Origin: Talinum fruticosum
Taxonomy: Eukaryota > Streptophyta > Magnoliopsida > Caryophyllales > Talinaceae
Direction of reading: 5' to 3'
Length of the DNA: 64,000 nt
NCBI GenBank assembly: GCA_021018815.1
Contig: JAITYX010000012.1
Span: forward strand, 7,489,001-7,553,000
Positions 55,743 to 64,000 of this stretch are shown one piece after another. The notes beneath the pieces are model-generated. The model saw nothing but the letters and a program-made list of their open reading frames with translations. It made no database searches and was not told the DNA's origin. Position numbers and translations under genes: made by a program. Positions within the stretch are counted from its first letter, which is position 1. Each line of letters starts with the position of its first letter.

Positions 55743-55975
55743 ATATATATATATATGTAAATGTGAAAAGGGAGAAAATGTAAATGTGAAAATGTAAAAA
55801 GTTGGAAAGGTATTTTGATATATGGATCTCTCCAAATACTTGTTTTAAAGATAAATTTGTTACCAATTTTATTTATTTTGATGAGTTGAAGTTAAGGGTG
55901 GACTAATTTATCCAAGTACCTAAATTTCCGGTTTCTTTTTTGGGTATAAGTTTGTAGCCTATCTACATCTTGATC
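55743..55975. repeat. Foldback family fragment, copy 3
   Basis: Matches the shared left flank of copies 1 and 2 (AAATGTGAAAATGTAAAAA, GATAAATTTGTTA, TTATTTTGATGAGTTGAAGTT) and the first bases of the left arm (AATTTCCGGTTTC), then stops at about 55950. The palindrome itself is missing. Confidence 0.75.
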
Positions 55976-57189
55976 TCCCGAGACCCCGCGAAAGGGGGCC
56001 TAATTAGGAGTTATTCTAAAGGTATTGTCATGAATATGGTATTGCTTGATAAGAGGAATTACTTCTACCAATCCAAGGGATATTAAGTGTGGCATCACCC
56101 CCCCAAAAAAACCAAGGAGAATCAAAACACCAAGATAGATAGGGGGTTATAGCCATGAGCCTTGATACTTCAATGATTTTATGGAATAGAGATCTCACTA
56201 AGGTAAATGGAGTAGTAGTTTTATGGAGTTATATAACTTATGGAAGTTTAGAGTTAAGACTTTAGAGATGCCCATGTACTTGAAACATTAAAATTCTCAA
56301 TGTGTATTTAGAGGACTATTGATCCAAATCCCAAAAGAAAACGAAAGTAAAAATTTGGAGGCATGTTAAAAAGTCATCATATGATGTCTCCGGAAGGCTT
56401 ATGTCAATGGCACTAACACTCATTCAGGTTGTGATGATGAAACTTAATTTTTAACATACAAATGACTACATAGTGTCATCACTTTGTGCAATGGATATTG
56501 ATGAAAGATGTTACTGATTTTACTTGTATGAAAGCATTCGGGTTTGCATTTATACCTTTTTCAATACGTCTTGGTGAAGCTACATGTTCTCTTAAACCAA
56601 ATATGTGTACATCCTACTCCGTGTTTTCTTCTATATGTCCATGATGCTACTTTACCCCGATAAATACTTATATATTTTACAATTGATATATAGCTATTTA
56701 TCCTATTAAGCCTACTTGTGCTTTCCGGAAAACCTATGATAACCTCTTTGACCATCTTATGTCCGGGATAAGGTTGCCTACATCCTATGCTCCGTAGAAT
56801 CTGCAGGCGAAGCAGGTCTTAATAAAAATTTTGGATTCCCTACAAGTGGATATTAATTAAGATCCTTGTTCGTTTAATATGACACATTTGCTAGTTAATT
56901 TGACAAATATGCGAGTTATGCTAGATTCAATAACGCTCTTGATAGTCACTGTCGATGGTTCATTTTTCTACTTGTAAACATTTCTTTACCTCATACTAGT
57001 TTTCAATCACCTAATGAAGGCATTGTAAGATGTTTATTTTGGCACTAAATATCGTTCAAACCCTTACGTAATGCTTTGCTCCAACTAAGGAACTTCGAAG
57101 TATTGCAAGCTGATTATACATCTATTTCAAAGTTTCCTATGTATCTTAGTGAACTAATTCCGTTTTTTGCAAGAACGAGCTTATTTTTA
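55976..57189. other. Unassigned, low-coding stretch
   Basis: No recognisable domain. It includes a C-run (CACCCCCCCA near 56100) and GTCCGGGATAAGGTTGCCTAC near 56762, a phrase that recurs in plant repeats. Position, between a foldback fragment and CACTA-like subterminal repeats, suggests transposon interior, but I cannot show it. Confidence 0.35.
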
Positions 57190-57373
57190 GGGAATTTATG
57201 ATGATGTTTTCACTTCACTTGAGGACGATTATGTCGGTGATGATGATATTGAGGACGATGTTGAGGGCTACAATTCGAACAACCATGAATATAAACAAAA
57301 TAATCCTCAGGAAGATGAAAATGTTGGACAAGATGACAACTTCGGATATAATGACTTCCTCAATATGGATTAA
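57190..57373 (+). pseudogene. Acidic C-terminal exon fragment, unknown
   Basis: A 60-codon open stretch rich in Asp/Glu/Asn (DDVFTSLEDDYVGDDDIEDD, then NNPQEDENVGQDDNFGYND) ending in TAA at 57371-57373. Such acidic tails occur in plant transposases and regulators. No catalytic motif is present. It has no Met start in frame; a splice acceptor or upstream frame would be needed. Confidence 0.3.
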
Positions 57374-57659
57374 CTATTAATTATGAATTTTTCAAAATAT
57401 TTTGACTTAGTAAAAGTATTTGCACATATTAATTATATTCGTTTGAATATTGAGTTGAAGTTTTTAGGACATATATCGATGTTTTTGTTTATGAATATGA
57501 AATATGTTAAACTTTTTTATATATAGATAATGAGTTTTGTTTAATTTTGCCCATGTTAGGTTTATATTATTATTTTAAATTAACTTGTGTCATTTACTTA
57601 TTATAAATATGTGAATTGTAAATCAGCAAGGGATAATAAGATAATTACAAATAGGATTA

Positions 57660-58066
57660 TTACCCACAAACAATTTTCGCAAAGAAAAATTTGTTATTGG
57701 TGGGAAATATTCGTCGCTATAGAAACAACTCGGATGGAAACATTTTCACCAACAAATACTTAAATGTTTGGAAATAAGTAGCCCTAGACACACTACTCCA
57801 ACAGGTTTTTTGTTGGTAAACATGCATTAATAGCAACAACCACTATATGTTGGTAAAAAACTTACATTGCCAACATAACCTTAACTGTGGGTATTAGCCT
57901 ACAATTCCAACAAAAGATTTTATCTATCGCTAAAACTTTTACCATCAGGTTTTCACCAACAGTTTAGTGATAGATAATTATCTATTGGTAAAACCTTTTA
58001 CCAACATTTAAACTATGTATACCAACATATATGTCCATGTTGGTAAAATTAACTTTTTGTAGTGGT
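57660..58066. mobile_element. CACTA-like subterminal repeats and terminus
   Basis: CACTACTCCAACAGG at 57791 and AACTTTTTGTAGTG at 58053-58066 give short inverted ends (CACTAC/GTAGTG). In between, TGTTGGTAAAA and its complement recur many times, as do CCAACA motifs also seen at 57660-57740. Either a short non-autonomous element (57791-58066) or the right end of a larger decayed one. The flanking triplets differ (ACA, GTT), so no target duplication is shown. Confidence 0.5.
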
Positions 58067-58069
58067 TTC

Positions 58070-59364
58070 GCCGATCAAATGACGAGTCATTACTAGTGTG
58101 AGTAGTGAATTTACATAACATACTAAACACAAGCATACAACATGATACGATACGAAATTAAAAGCAACCAAAACATGATAATGAAACCGAGTAAAGACAT
58201 TTATGAAAAGCGATAAAGAAAGTAAAAGCGAAAAAGAAAAGAAAAGCGAAAAGAAAAGAAAGTAAGAAACTAAAAAGATTACATCGGGCGGGGACGAATT
58301 AAAAGCGATACATTTTTTTCCACAATACGAGAAAATGATAAATTAAATACATAAACAAGTAAACTGTGGTTTGAAGGCCCTTTTGGTGCCCTCGAGGTTG
58401 TCCTACTTGCCAATCTAGATCTTAAATCTGGATCCGGTGATGCAATGATGGGGATGTGGTGGGGCTTTTTGTGACTTTTTTGTAGAGATGAGTAGGTAGA
58501 AATACGAATGATGGAGTTGTCGAGTTCGGATGTGCTGAGAATGGAGAATAAAATGGGAATAAGTTGAAAAGGGACCAAGAGATCATAATACGTAAGAGAG
58601 TATTCGGTAGCTCTTAGTTGAGTTTCAGCGACATAACGTTAAGGGATAAGTCATATGCAGAATGAGAGCCTAAGCTCTCTATTTATAGGGAGACGCTAGG
58701 TCATGAAATGACCTTGGGTTTGCATGCGACCAGCCGTCCAAACCGAACCAAAAGCAGTGAAAAAATTGGCCACAAAATAAATGGATAAAATCGGATAAAA
58801 TAGGATCTTGGGGCTTGAGGGCCAGCCATACGCACCATTTTGGGGTCCCGTGCCCTTTCCCAACTGCAACGGGATTCTTGAGGCAAAACACAACATTTCA
58901 AGGTGAAATAAACTAGGTAGGGAGCGTCGGCCACGACGTCGTTTTGAAGGAATGAGCTCGTGTGCTGTGGCGGACTGTTTTAGAGCTAAACACAACACTT
59001 TGATGCTTGTGATCATGAAATACATTTCCTAATGTCGTCTTGATGTCTTCATCTCCTTATCGGATTGGACAAAGTGAAACGCGATGTTTTGAGCCCGGAG
59101 TCTCCCGATACGCCACACTCGGACTTCCGTTGATTTTGGAGTTTTGACCTAGGCTTGGACGATCCAAAAGAAAAGGGATTTTTGAACCAACCTAAGGCAA
59201 AAGGTTATTTATTTGGTGCTAAGGGTTCTTTATGGTTCACCGGCTTCCGTCGCACCAATTAGACACTCGTCCGTGATCCAAATCCTTAAACAAGACGAAG
59301 ATTTCATCATCGGGCCAACAAATAAATAAAATAGAAAAGGTATGACACTTTTTTAGTGTCTACA
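58070..59364 (-). repeat. LTR-like block inserted in a FAR1-related gene
   Basis: On the minus strand it starts TGTAGACACTAAAAAAGTGTCATACC (59339-59364; the first bases form a hairpin), as many plant gypsy LTRs do, and has a TATA box CTATAAATAG at 58679-58688. A purine-rich AAAAG-repeat tract lies at 58190-58270. The left boundary and a second copy are not seen, so this is either a solo LTR with a lost edge or a fragment. Confidence 0.45.
58680..58687 (-). promoter_or_regulatory. TATA box of LTR-like block
   Basis: The minus strand reads TATAAATA within GTCTCCCTATAAATAGAG, a good plant core promoter match. Confidence 0.45.
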
Positions 59365-59869
59365 CCACATATTGTTTATTTTCAAGGGAAAGGCTTTATT
59401 GGAATCGCCAACATATTATTTCAATAGATGGACTAAACTTGCGACAAAGAAGGCAATTCTTGATGTGAATGGAACTCTTTTAGAAGGACATTCACAAATA
59501 GAACTCCAAGACAACTTAATTTTAAGAAATTGGGTTGACTTTTTGGAATGTATACAACTTGCTGGAAGAGACCTAGAAATCCTCAACCTTGTTGGAAAAA
59601 TTCAATGTATTTTGAAAGAAGTGAAGAAGTTTAAGGGAACTACAAGTGAGGGCTAAGTGAGTTCGAGTCATTTATTGGATCAAGTTCTCCCGATCAAATC
59701 GACATTCTCCCACTTAAGCAATGCAGTACAAAAACAAGTGGTAAACGAATTATAGGTGGAAAAGAGAACGTAATGGAGCAACAAGCCAAGAGGTTGAGCC
59801 TTTGTAATGCTTGTGGACAACAAGCCTTCCACGACAATCGAAATTGTCATTCGAAGAGTTCTCAAAGTT
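59365..59869 (+). pseudogene. FAR1-related (FRS) protein, C-terminal fragment
   Basis: Host-gene-like sequence derived from MULE transposases. Reading begins at HILFIFKGKALLESP, which looks like the end of a SWIM zinc finger (C-x-H), followed by YYFNRWTKLATKKAILDVNG and LVGKIQCILKEVKKFKGTTSEG. A one-base loss at GGCTAAGTG (59655) shifts the frame. The second frame runs SFIGSSSPDQIDILPLKQC to a Cys/His cluster CNACGQQAFHDNRNC and a stop at 59867-59869. FRS proteins are nuclear regulators of light signalling. N-terminal FAR1 and MULE domains are absent. Confidence 0.72.
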
Positions 59870-60310
59870 AAAAATGTCTTCTATTATTTATAATTGGAAT
59901 ATCTTTGTCATGGTCTAACTGTATATTTTTATTTTTTGTTTTGTATTTTAGGTGGAAGATGTTGGATAATACATGGAAGTGGAACTTTCATGTAGGAACA
60001 TGCTCTAAAGATGTCGGATAAAACATGGAAGTGAAACTTTCATGGATTAAGAATCTTAGACATTTTACATTTGATGTAATTTTCAAAATACATTTTAGAC
60101 TTTTTGTACTCTTGGCTTTTGAAACAACTTTGTAAGTGGTTGAGCCCTTTCTAATTGACTTGTAGTTCCCTTGGTGGGTGATAATTAGTGGAAGAGGTTG
60201 AGGTCTTTGTAATTGAATTTTTCTTGTAGCTCTCAAGCTTATTTGGATTTGTATGCCTATAGGAATCATGTATTGTTTCTAAGCCCTAGCTTTTACTGGT
60301 CTTTCCTACA
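59870..60310 (+). other. Downstream region of the FAR1-related fragment
   Basis: T-rich, with TTTTGTATTTTAG|GTGG near 59940-59955 that looks like a 3' splice site, possibly a 3' UTR intron as is common for this gene family. It contains a tandem duplication of about 36 bases (AGATGTTGGATAATACATGG at about 59956 and AGATGTCGGATAAAACATGG at about 60010, each followed by AAGTG.AACTTTCATG). Confidence 0.4.
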
Positions 60311-60314
60311 TAAA

Positions 60315-61075
60315 ATAACCTTCCTAGCTTCATTTTAGGTGTGTCTATAGCCGTGGCTGCTCCAAAATGAACTTCCTTCAACTTTTACGGACATGTATTA
60401 TTAGCTAGTGAACTTGTTCTAGCCAAGACTAAAATGGAGGGCATGGCACTTTGCTGGTAGCAATGGGGTGGAGTATATCCATCAAAATATGTTCAAAACA
60501 TAATTAAAAACTACTTAAAATATTACACATCAATAAATGCAAAAATATCTCAAAAATAAAAAATTCTACTTAAAACTAGGAACTTAATATGATAAAATTA
60601 GAACCCTTACTTTGACTACTCTTTCCACCATCGTATAACCTTCCTAACTTCATTTTAGGCGTGTCCATAGCCTTGGCCACTCCAAATGAACTTCCTTCAA
60701 CTTTTATGCACATGTGTTGCTAGCAAGTAGACTTGTTCTGGCCTAAACTGAACTGGAGGGCATGGCACTTTGTTGGCAACAATATAGATAAAATACATCC
60801 ATCAAAAGATGTACGAAATATAGCTAAAAACTACCTAAAATACTACACACCCATAAATGCAAAAAAGTCTAAAAATAAACAATTACGTTGAAAATTATGA
60901 ACTTAATATGCTGAAATTGGAATCCCTACTTGCACAGTCCTCTTCATGAATCATCTTCCTTGACTACTTTTGGGACATGTCTAAGGTCTTAACAGACCTC
61001 ATACTAAATTACCTCGAAGTTTTATACAAGTCTTTAACTTTAAGCTAAACTTGTACACGCTCGATCCGGTTAGAA
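60315..61075. repeat. Tandem repeat, period 320 bp, two copies plus a diverged third
   Basis: Copy 1 at 60315-60634 and copy 2 at 60635-60954 share ATAACCTTCCTA.CTTCATTTTAGG, GAACTTCCTTCAACTTTTA and GGAGGGCATGGCACTTTG. A diverged partial copy 3 starts at about 60955 (ATCATCTTCCTTGACTAC). No coding potential; internal AT-rich part ends in TAAATGCAAAAA. Confidence 0.75.
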
Positions 61076-61114
61076 TGTGTTGTTTCTAGCTTTGAAGGTT
61101 GTTTAGTTTTGTTT

Positions 61115-61190
61115 TCAACCTATCTCGGGATTTGAACCCATATCTTTGTGTAATAACACAAATGCTCTATCAATTGATCTAGTAGACGTC
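61115..61190 (-). other. tRNA-like sequence with Pol III A and B boxes (SINE head or tRNA relic)
   Basis: The minus strand reads TAGATCAATTGATAGAGC (D-arm, A-box-like), then TTTGTG...CACAAA (anticodon-stem-like), then GGTTCAAATCC, an exact B box. The acceptor stem does not pair and no CCA or poly-A end is visible, so it is not a functional tRNA gene. A tRNA-derived SINE head is likeliest. Confidence 0.5.
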
Positions 61191-61194
61191 CACG

Positions 61195-61500
61195 ATTTCT
61201 TAAACACTAACATCACATTCGCCATCTGTTTCGAAAACACGTGCTTAAAAGTTAATTATGGGGATCGAAACCTAAAGTGTATATGTCAAACCGGGACTAT
61301 TAATCTCAAGCATGCATGTCAAATAATTGATAGCCTAATGTGAGTACGAATACTTAATCCTTTCTCTTGGGCTAAAAGACATGTGTTTTTTTCTTAAAAA
61401 GACTACTTATCACGAGTGGTGCTTGACCTAGTTGTGTGCTTAAAACTCTATCATGGATGTGACCATGTCTAAACAATAATTTAATGGTCTTGTATTTATG
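61195..61500. other. AT-rich stretch, nothing recognised
   Basis: No repeat or domain signal beyond short chance frames. Confidence 0.4.
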
Positions 61501-61793
61501 GAGTGCTTGGATTAAAATGCCACTGAATTATCTTGGAGTGTCAAAAATACCACTAATTAATTTAATAATCAAAAATTGCCACTGAACTAGTTATTATAGG
61601 TAAAAAATGCCACTCGTAACTTATTTTATCCGGTCTAACACCACCGATCTATTGACACGTGTACGAACAATATTTCATCGGTGGCATTTTTAACCGTTTA
61701 TAACTAGTACAGTGGCAATTATTGATCATCAAATTAATTAGTGGCATTTTTGACATTTCTAGATAATTCAATGGCATTTTAATCTAAGCACTC
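61501..61793. mobile_element. MITE with about 62-bp terminal inverted repeats
   Basis: The left end GAGTGCTTGGATTAAAATGC and the complement of the right end GAGTGCTTAGATTAAAATGC match, and the match continues through CACTAATTAATTT, about 62 bases with few mismatches. The inner part again holds GTGGCATTTTT / AAAAATGCCAC pairs, so nearly the whole 293 bp folds back. No clear target duplication (TATTTATG left, TTGCCATG right). Confidence 0.75.
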
Positions 61794-62299
61794 TTGCCAT
61801 GTGTATGCTTCTCTTTTGAGCAATTTGATGTCCTTAAGCTACTCAAAAACTTCTTTTTGCCCTTTTCTTTTTGTCCATGGGAAAACAAAATTATTCATAA
61901 ACTACCAGAATCATATAAGGGAAGAAACAAGTAGGAGATTATTAAGTGTTGCATATAGGTCTAATGGCACTCCAAATGATTGGCATTTTTCAAGAGAAAA
62001 TTTGCGAACATTATGACCCTCTAAGTTGATTTTACTTGATGTCCCTAAAGGAGAAAGGAGAGACACTTAGTTAGAGATACAAAGTTTTTGCCAAAGTACA
62101 ATTGGGCCATTCTTGTTCACAATTAACACCATTTTCGTCACAATTAACATCAAAATGAGAATTTACTTCATCACGACTTTACTTCATCAAAAAACACAGA
62201 GAATAACTAATTATAAGTTTAGAGGTGGTGGTAATGAGTATCAATTCATGTAAAAACACCATTCTCATTCACAATTTACTTCATCACTCGCTTAATTAC
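61794..62299. other. Intergenic stretch with short CACAATTAACA-type repeats
   Basis: Repeats of CACAATTAACA and TTTACTTCATCA between 62100 and 62290. The chance frame at 61801-62016 has no homology I recognise. No gene called. Confidence 0.35.
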
Positions 62300-62504
62300 G
62301 GGCCCGTTCGAACTTACATACAAAACACACATAAATATAAACATAAATAGAAATAAACATAAATGAACATAAAAGAACATAAATGGACAAAACAAACATA
62401 AACAAACATAAATGAACAGAAATGAATATAAACGAACATAAAAAAATATAAACGAATATAAAATATAAATAAATTCCGTTTTTCATGTAAAGTCGAATAG
62501 GCCC
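62300..62504. mobile_element. MITE, hAT-like ends, with CATAAA-rich interior
   Basis: Ends GGGCCCGTTCGAACTT and the complement of AAGTCGAATAGGCCC form an imperfect inverted repeat. The interior is a long AAACATAAATGAACATAAA-type minisatellite. The minus-strand frame over it is low-complexity. No 8-bp duplication is evident. Confidence 0.5.
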
Positions 62505-62559
62505 TACATCACAATTAACATCCAAACTAAGCAATTCATCCTAAATAGAGAAATTACCA

Positions 62560-62890
62560 TTTAGGGTTTCGGCGGTGAAGGACGCGTTGGAGGACGGAAG
62601 CTGCCGGAGTCGGTAGGCGACTAGCTGGGACTCGGATTAGGCTGCGTCTGGGCACTCGACGACTTCGGGGACGACTCGATTCCATGTAGGGAGTTTGGTT
62701 TAAGCACCAATAGGGGGCATTGAAATGAACGAGGGAAAGGGATTGACGAGAGAGGTAGATGAACGTACGAGAGAGGGTCGGGAGAGGGACGGATGCCGGC
62801 AGCCATAAGATTTCAATAGGTTATTGCTAACGTGAGGAGGAGCCCCACGGGATAGAGAGAAGAGGAGACGAAAGGAGACACTTCAAGTTA
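62560..62890 (-). other. GC-richer block with a short minus-strand frame
   Basis: A 61-codon frame (62621-62806) starts MAAGIRPSPDPLSYVHLPLS and is Ser/Pro-rich. It could be the first exon of a gene or captured gene sequence in a transposon. No domain, no downstream exon seen. Kept as a candidate only. Confidence 0.2.
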
Positions 62891-63058
62891 GCAGCAGCAA
62901 CAATTATTGCGCGAGGGGGCCTTTCTACCTATTTTTTCTTTTTTTTTAAATAAAAAACACCTTTTAATCTTAACCCTCTAATTAAAATTAAATAATTTAA
63001 ATTAGGTGTGTTCACCTAATGAGCGAACATATCTAAAGGGAGGGCTCACTTAAACCCT

Positions 63059-63059
<1 letters not shown>

Positions 63060-63131
<72 letters not shown>
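63060..63131. repeat. (TA)n(GA)n microsatellite
   Basis: About 20 TA units followed by about 15 GA units, then GGATCATATCAGCACCCC, the start of a repeat with TTTAGGTGAGCACC and AAGGTGAGCACT motifs. Confidence 0.9.
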
Positions 63132-63134
<3 letters not shown>

Positions 63135-63289
63135 CATATCAGCACCCCTTTTAGGTGAGCACCACTTGTAAGGTGAGCACTCAGCCATTCAATTTTCATC
63201 CGACGATCGAGATTAAATGATGAAATTATAATTTTAAAAAAAATAATAAAAATGTTTTTTTCCTCGAGAGAGGGGAGGGCTGGAAATCA
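63132..63289. repeat. GTGAGCAC-motif repeat sequence
   Basis: Two GGTGAGCACY motifs 20 bases apart and ATTTTCATCCGACGATCGAGATTAA, a phrase I recognise as common in plant interspersed repeats. Related text (ATTAGGTGTGTTCACCTAATGAGCG) lies left of the microsatellite at 63003-63030, so the TA/GA run sits inside the repeat. Confidence 0.4.
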
Positions 63290-63637
63290 TTGTCATTTTC
63301 TAGCCCTCTCAAGCTCTCTCTCTCTACTACAACACCTTCGCTAACACCTCTCATTTCCTCTTTTCTCTCTCGTCTGCCTGCCGTTTCCCATCGCCATCGT
63401 CCACCTGTGGCCTCTCCCCACCGCCGACGTCCGTCCGCCCTTTTCCCGCTATCGGCCTCTTCCCTCGTTGCTGCTCTCTCTCTCTCTCTTGTCAATCCAG
63501 CTCTTCCTTCCTGCCTTGACCAGCCACCGGCCATCCGCCATGCCGCCCGCGTCTACCTCCACTCGCTAGAAGTTCGTTCCCCTCGATTGGTCGAGTTCGT
63601 TCTCTCCTTATTACCACTCCCCAAAAATCGGATCTAG
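63290..63637 (+). CDS. Uncharacterised open frame, 115 codons
   Basis: Starts MSFSSPLKLSLSTTTPSLTP after a CT-rich leader (TCTAGCCCTCTCAAGCTCTC) and is Ser/Pro/Leu/Arg-rich with no domain I recognise. Composition (C-rich, few A) may simply keep stops rare. It might be a first exon, since an AT-rich intron-like stretch (63640-64000) follows, but no splice partner is visible within the window. Confidence 0.22.
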   Translation: MSFSSPLKLSLSTTTPSLTPLISSFLSRLPAVSHRHRPPVASPHRRRPSALFPLSASSLVAALSLSLVNPALPSCLDQPPAIRHAARVYLHSLEVRSPRLVEFVLSLLPLPKNRI

Positions 63638-63639
63638 AA

Positions 63640-64000
63640 TTATTGCTCTTTTGCATACTCGGACCATGTAATCACTGAATAATGTTTGCCCATGAAGCCG
63701 TACATAGGACCCTCAATTTTTTATAGATTAAGTAGATAAAATTTGGCAAAATTTGATTGATTTTTGGCAGATTTAGTAGAATATAATTCGATTTTTGTAG
63801 AAATTAGTAGATAAACTTCAATTTTTTTGTTATTTGGATCGATTTGTATTGGGGAAAATCAAATTGAGTTGAAATTTAGAAAATCAAGTTAGGATACATA
63901 ATTATTACAAGTGTATTAGTGCAATTATAATTTGGCAAATCGAGTAAGGATCCGAAATTGAGGTATTTGTTTTTGGTTGTCCAGCGACCTTTGTTAGGGT
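63640..64000. other. AT-rich tail of window
   Basis: Repeats of the type GATTTTTGGCAGATTTAGTAGA / GATTTTTGTAGAAATTAGTAGA. No gene seen. Confidence 0.4.

Noticed and set aside
58070..59364. Complete solo LTR
   Set aside because: The right end is convincing, but the five bases after it (CCACA) do not match the bases before any TG start near 58067, so the left edge is not established.
61115..61190. Functional tRNA gene
   Set aside because: The acceptor stem does not pair and the anticodon arm is irregular.
62292..62534. 80-codon hydrophobic minus-strand frame resembling a membrane protein
   Set aside because: It is the translation of a CATAAA-type minisatellite inside a MITE; the hydrophobicity is a by-product of AT-rich repeats.
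1..64000. CRISPR array, bacterial operon or phage content
   Set aside because: No regularly spaced short repeats; composition, LTR retrotransposons and FAR1-related sequence are those of a plant nuclear genome.

Overview
The window is repeat-dense plant nuclear DNA, most likely eudicot. It holds Ty1/copia elements of Sirevirus type, a Ty3/gypsy chromovirus, CACTA-type ends, foldback and MITE elements, and a FAR1-related gene fragment. I see no intact host gene, rRNA gene or CRISPR array. Nearly every open frame is a relic of a retroelement polyprotein. No species can be named from sequence alone.

Layout. 1-5478: a minus-strand copia element (E1) whose left end lies outside the window. 5479-33143: an older plus-strand block (T) in which a copia GAG-pre/integrase/RT module of about 1.87 kb repeats head to tail. 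Inside T at 8951-31199 sits a minus-strand Ty3/gypsy chromovirus (G, LTRs about 3 kb, target duplication ACCCT). Inside the right LTR of G sits a solo LTR of the E1 family (S, 16616-29034, duplication AGTTT). Inside S sits a plus-strand, near full-length member of the same family (B, 17864-28708). That is four nested levels. 33640-34405 is a diverged copia RT/RNase H relic, followed by an orphan CACTA end at 34432 and long-inverted-repeat foldback elements (35.5-36.2, 45.0-45.6 and 45.6-46.4 kb). 36222-44985 is minus-strand element C, truncated in gag. 46519-55742 is minus-strand element D with both LTRs but with the RT C-terminus and RNase H deleted. 55.7-64 kb has fewer genes: a foldback fragment, CACTA-like subterminal repeats, an LTR-like block, the 3' end of a FAR1-related gene, a 320-bp tandem repeat, a tRNA-like Pol III box and MITEs.

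How the E1/B/C/D family is built, in transcription order: LTR with TATA box; PBS for initiator tRNA-Met; gag with CCHC knuckle; a boundary carrying a stop codon and a pyrimidine-rich CAG; protease; GAG-pre-integrase; DDE integrase; RT; RNase H; then, where the env-like gene of Sireviruses lies, a third ORF. The third ORF has its own upstream TATA box and a conserved GTCAYACCGG element in all three copies present (B, C, D). PPT and 3' LTR follow.

A second striking signal is a motif-specific error pattern. Copies differ from each other mainly at CAG/CTG/CTCAG sites, which read as CGAG, CTCG, CTCGG or CGT. This creates frameshifts and TAA stops at conserved positions and even alters the tRNA-Met primer site in two unrelated retroelement superfamilies. 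Base-calling error at CHG-methylated cytosines is the leading mundane explanation, and it would mean some elements here, B above all, are less decayed than they look.
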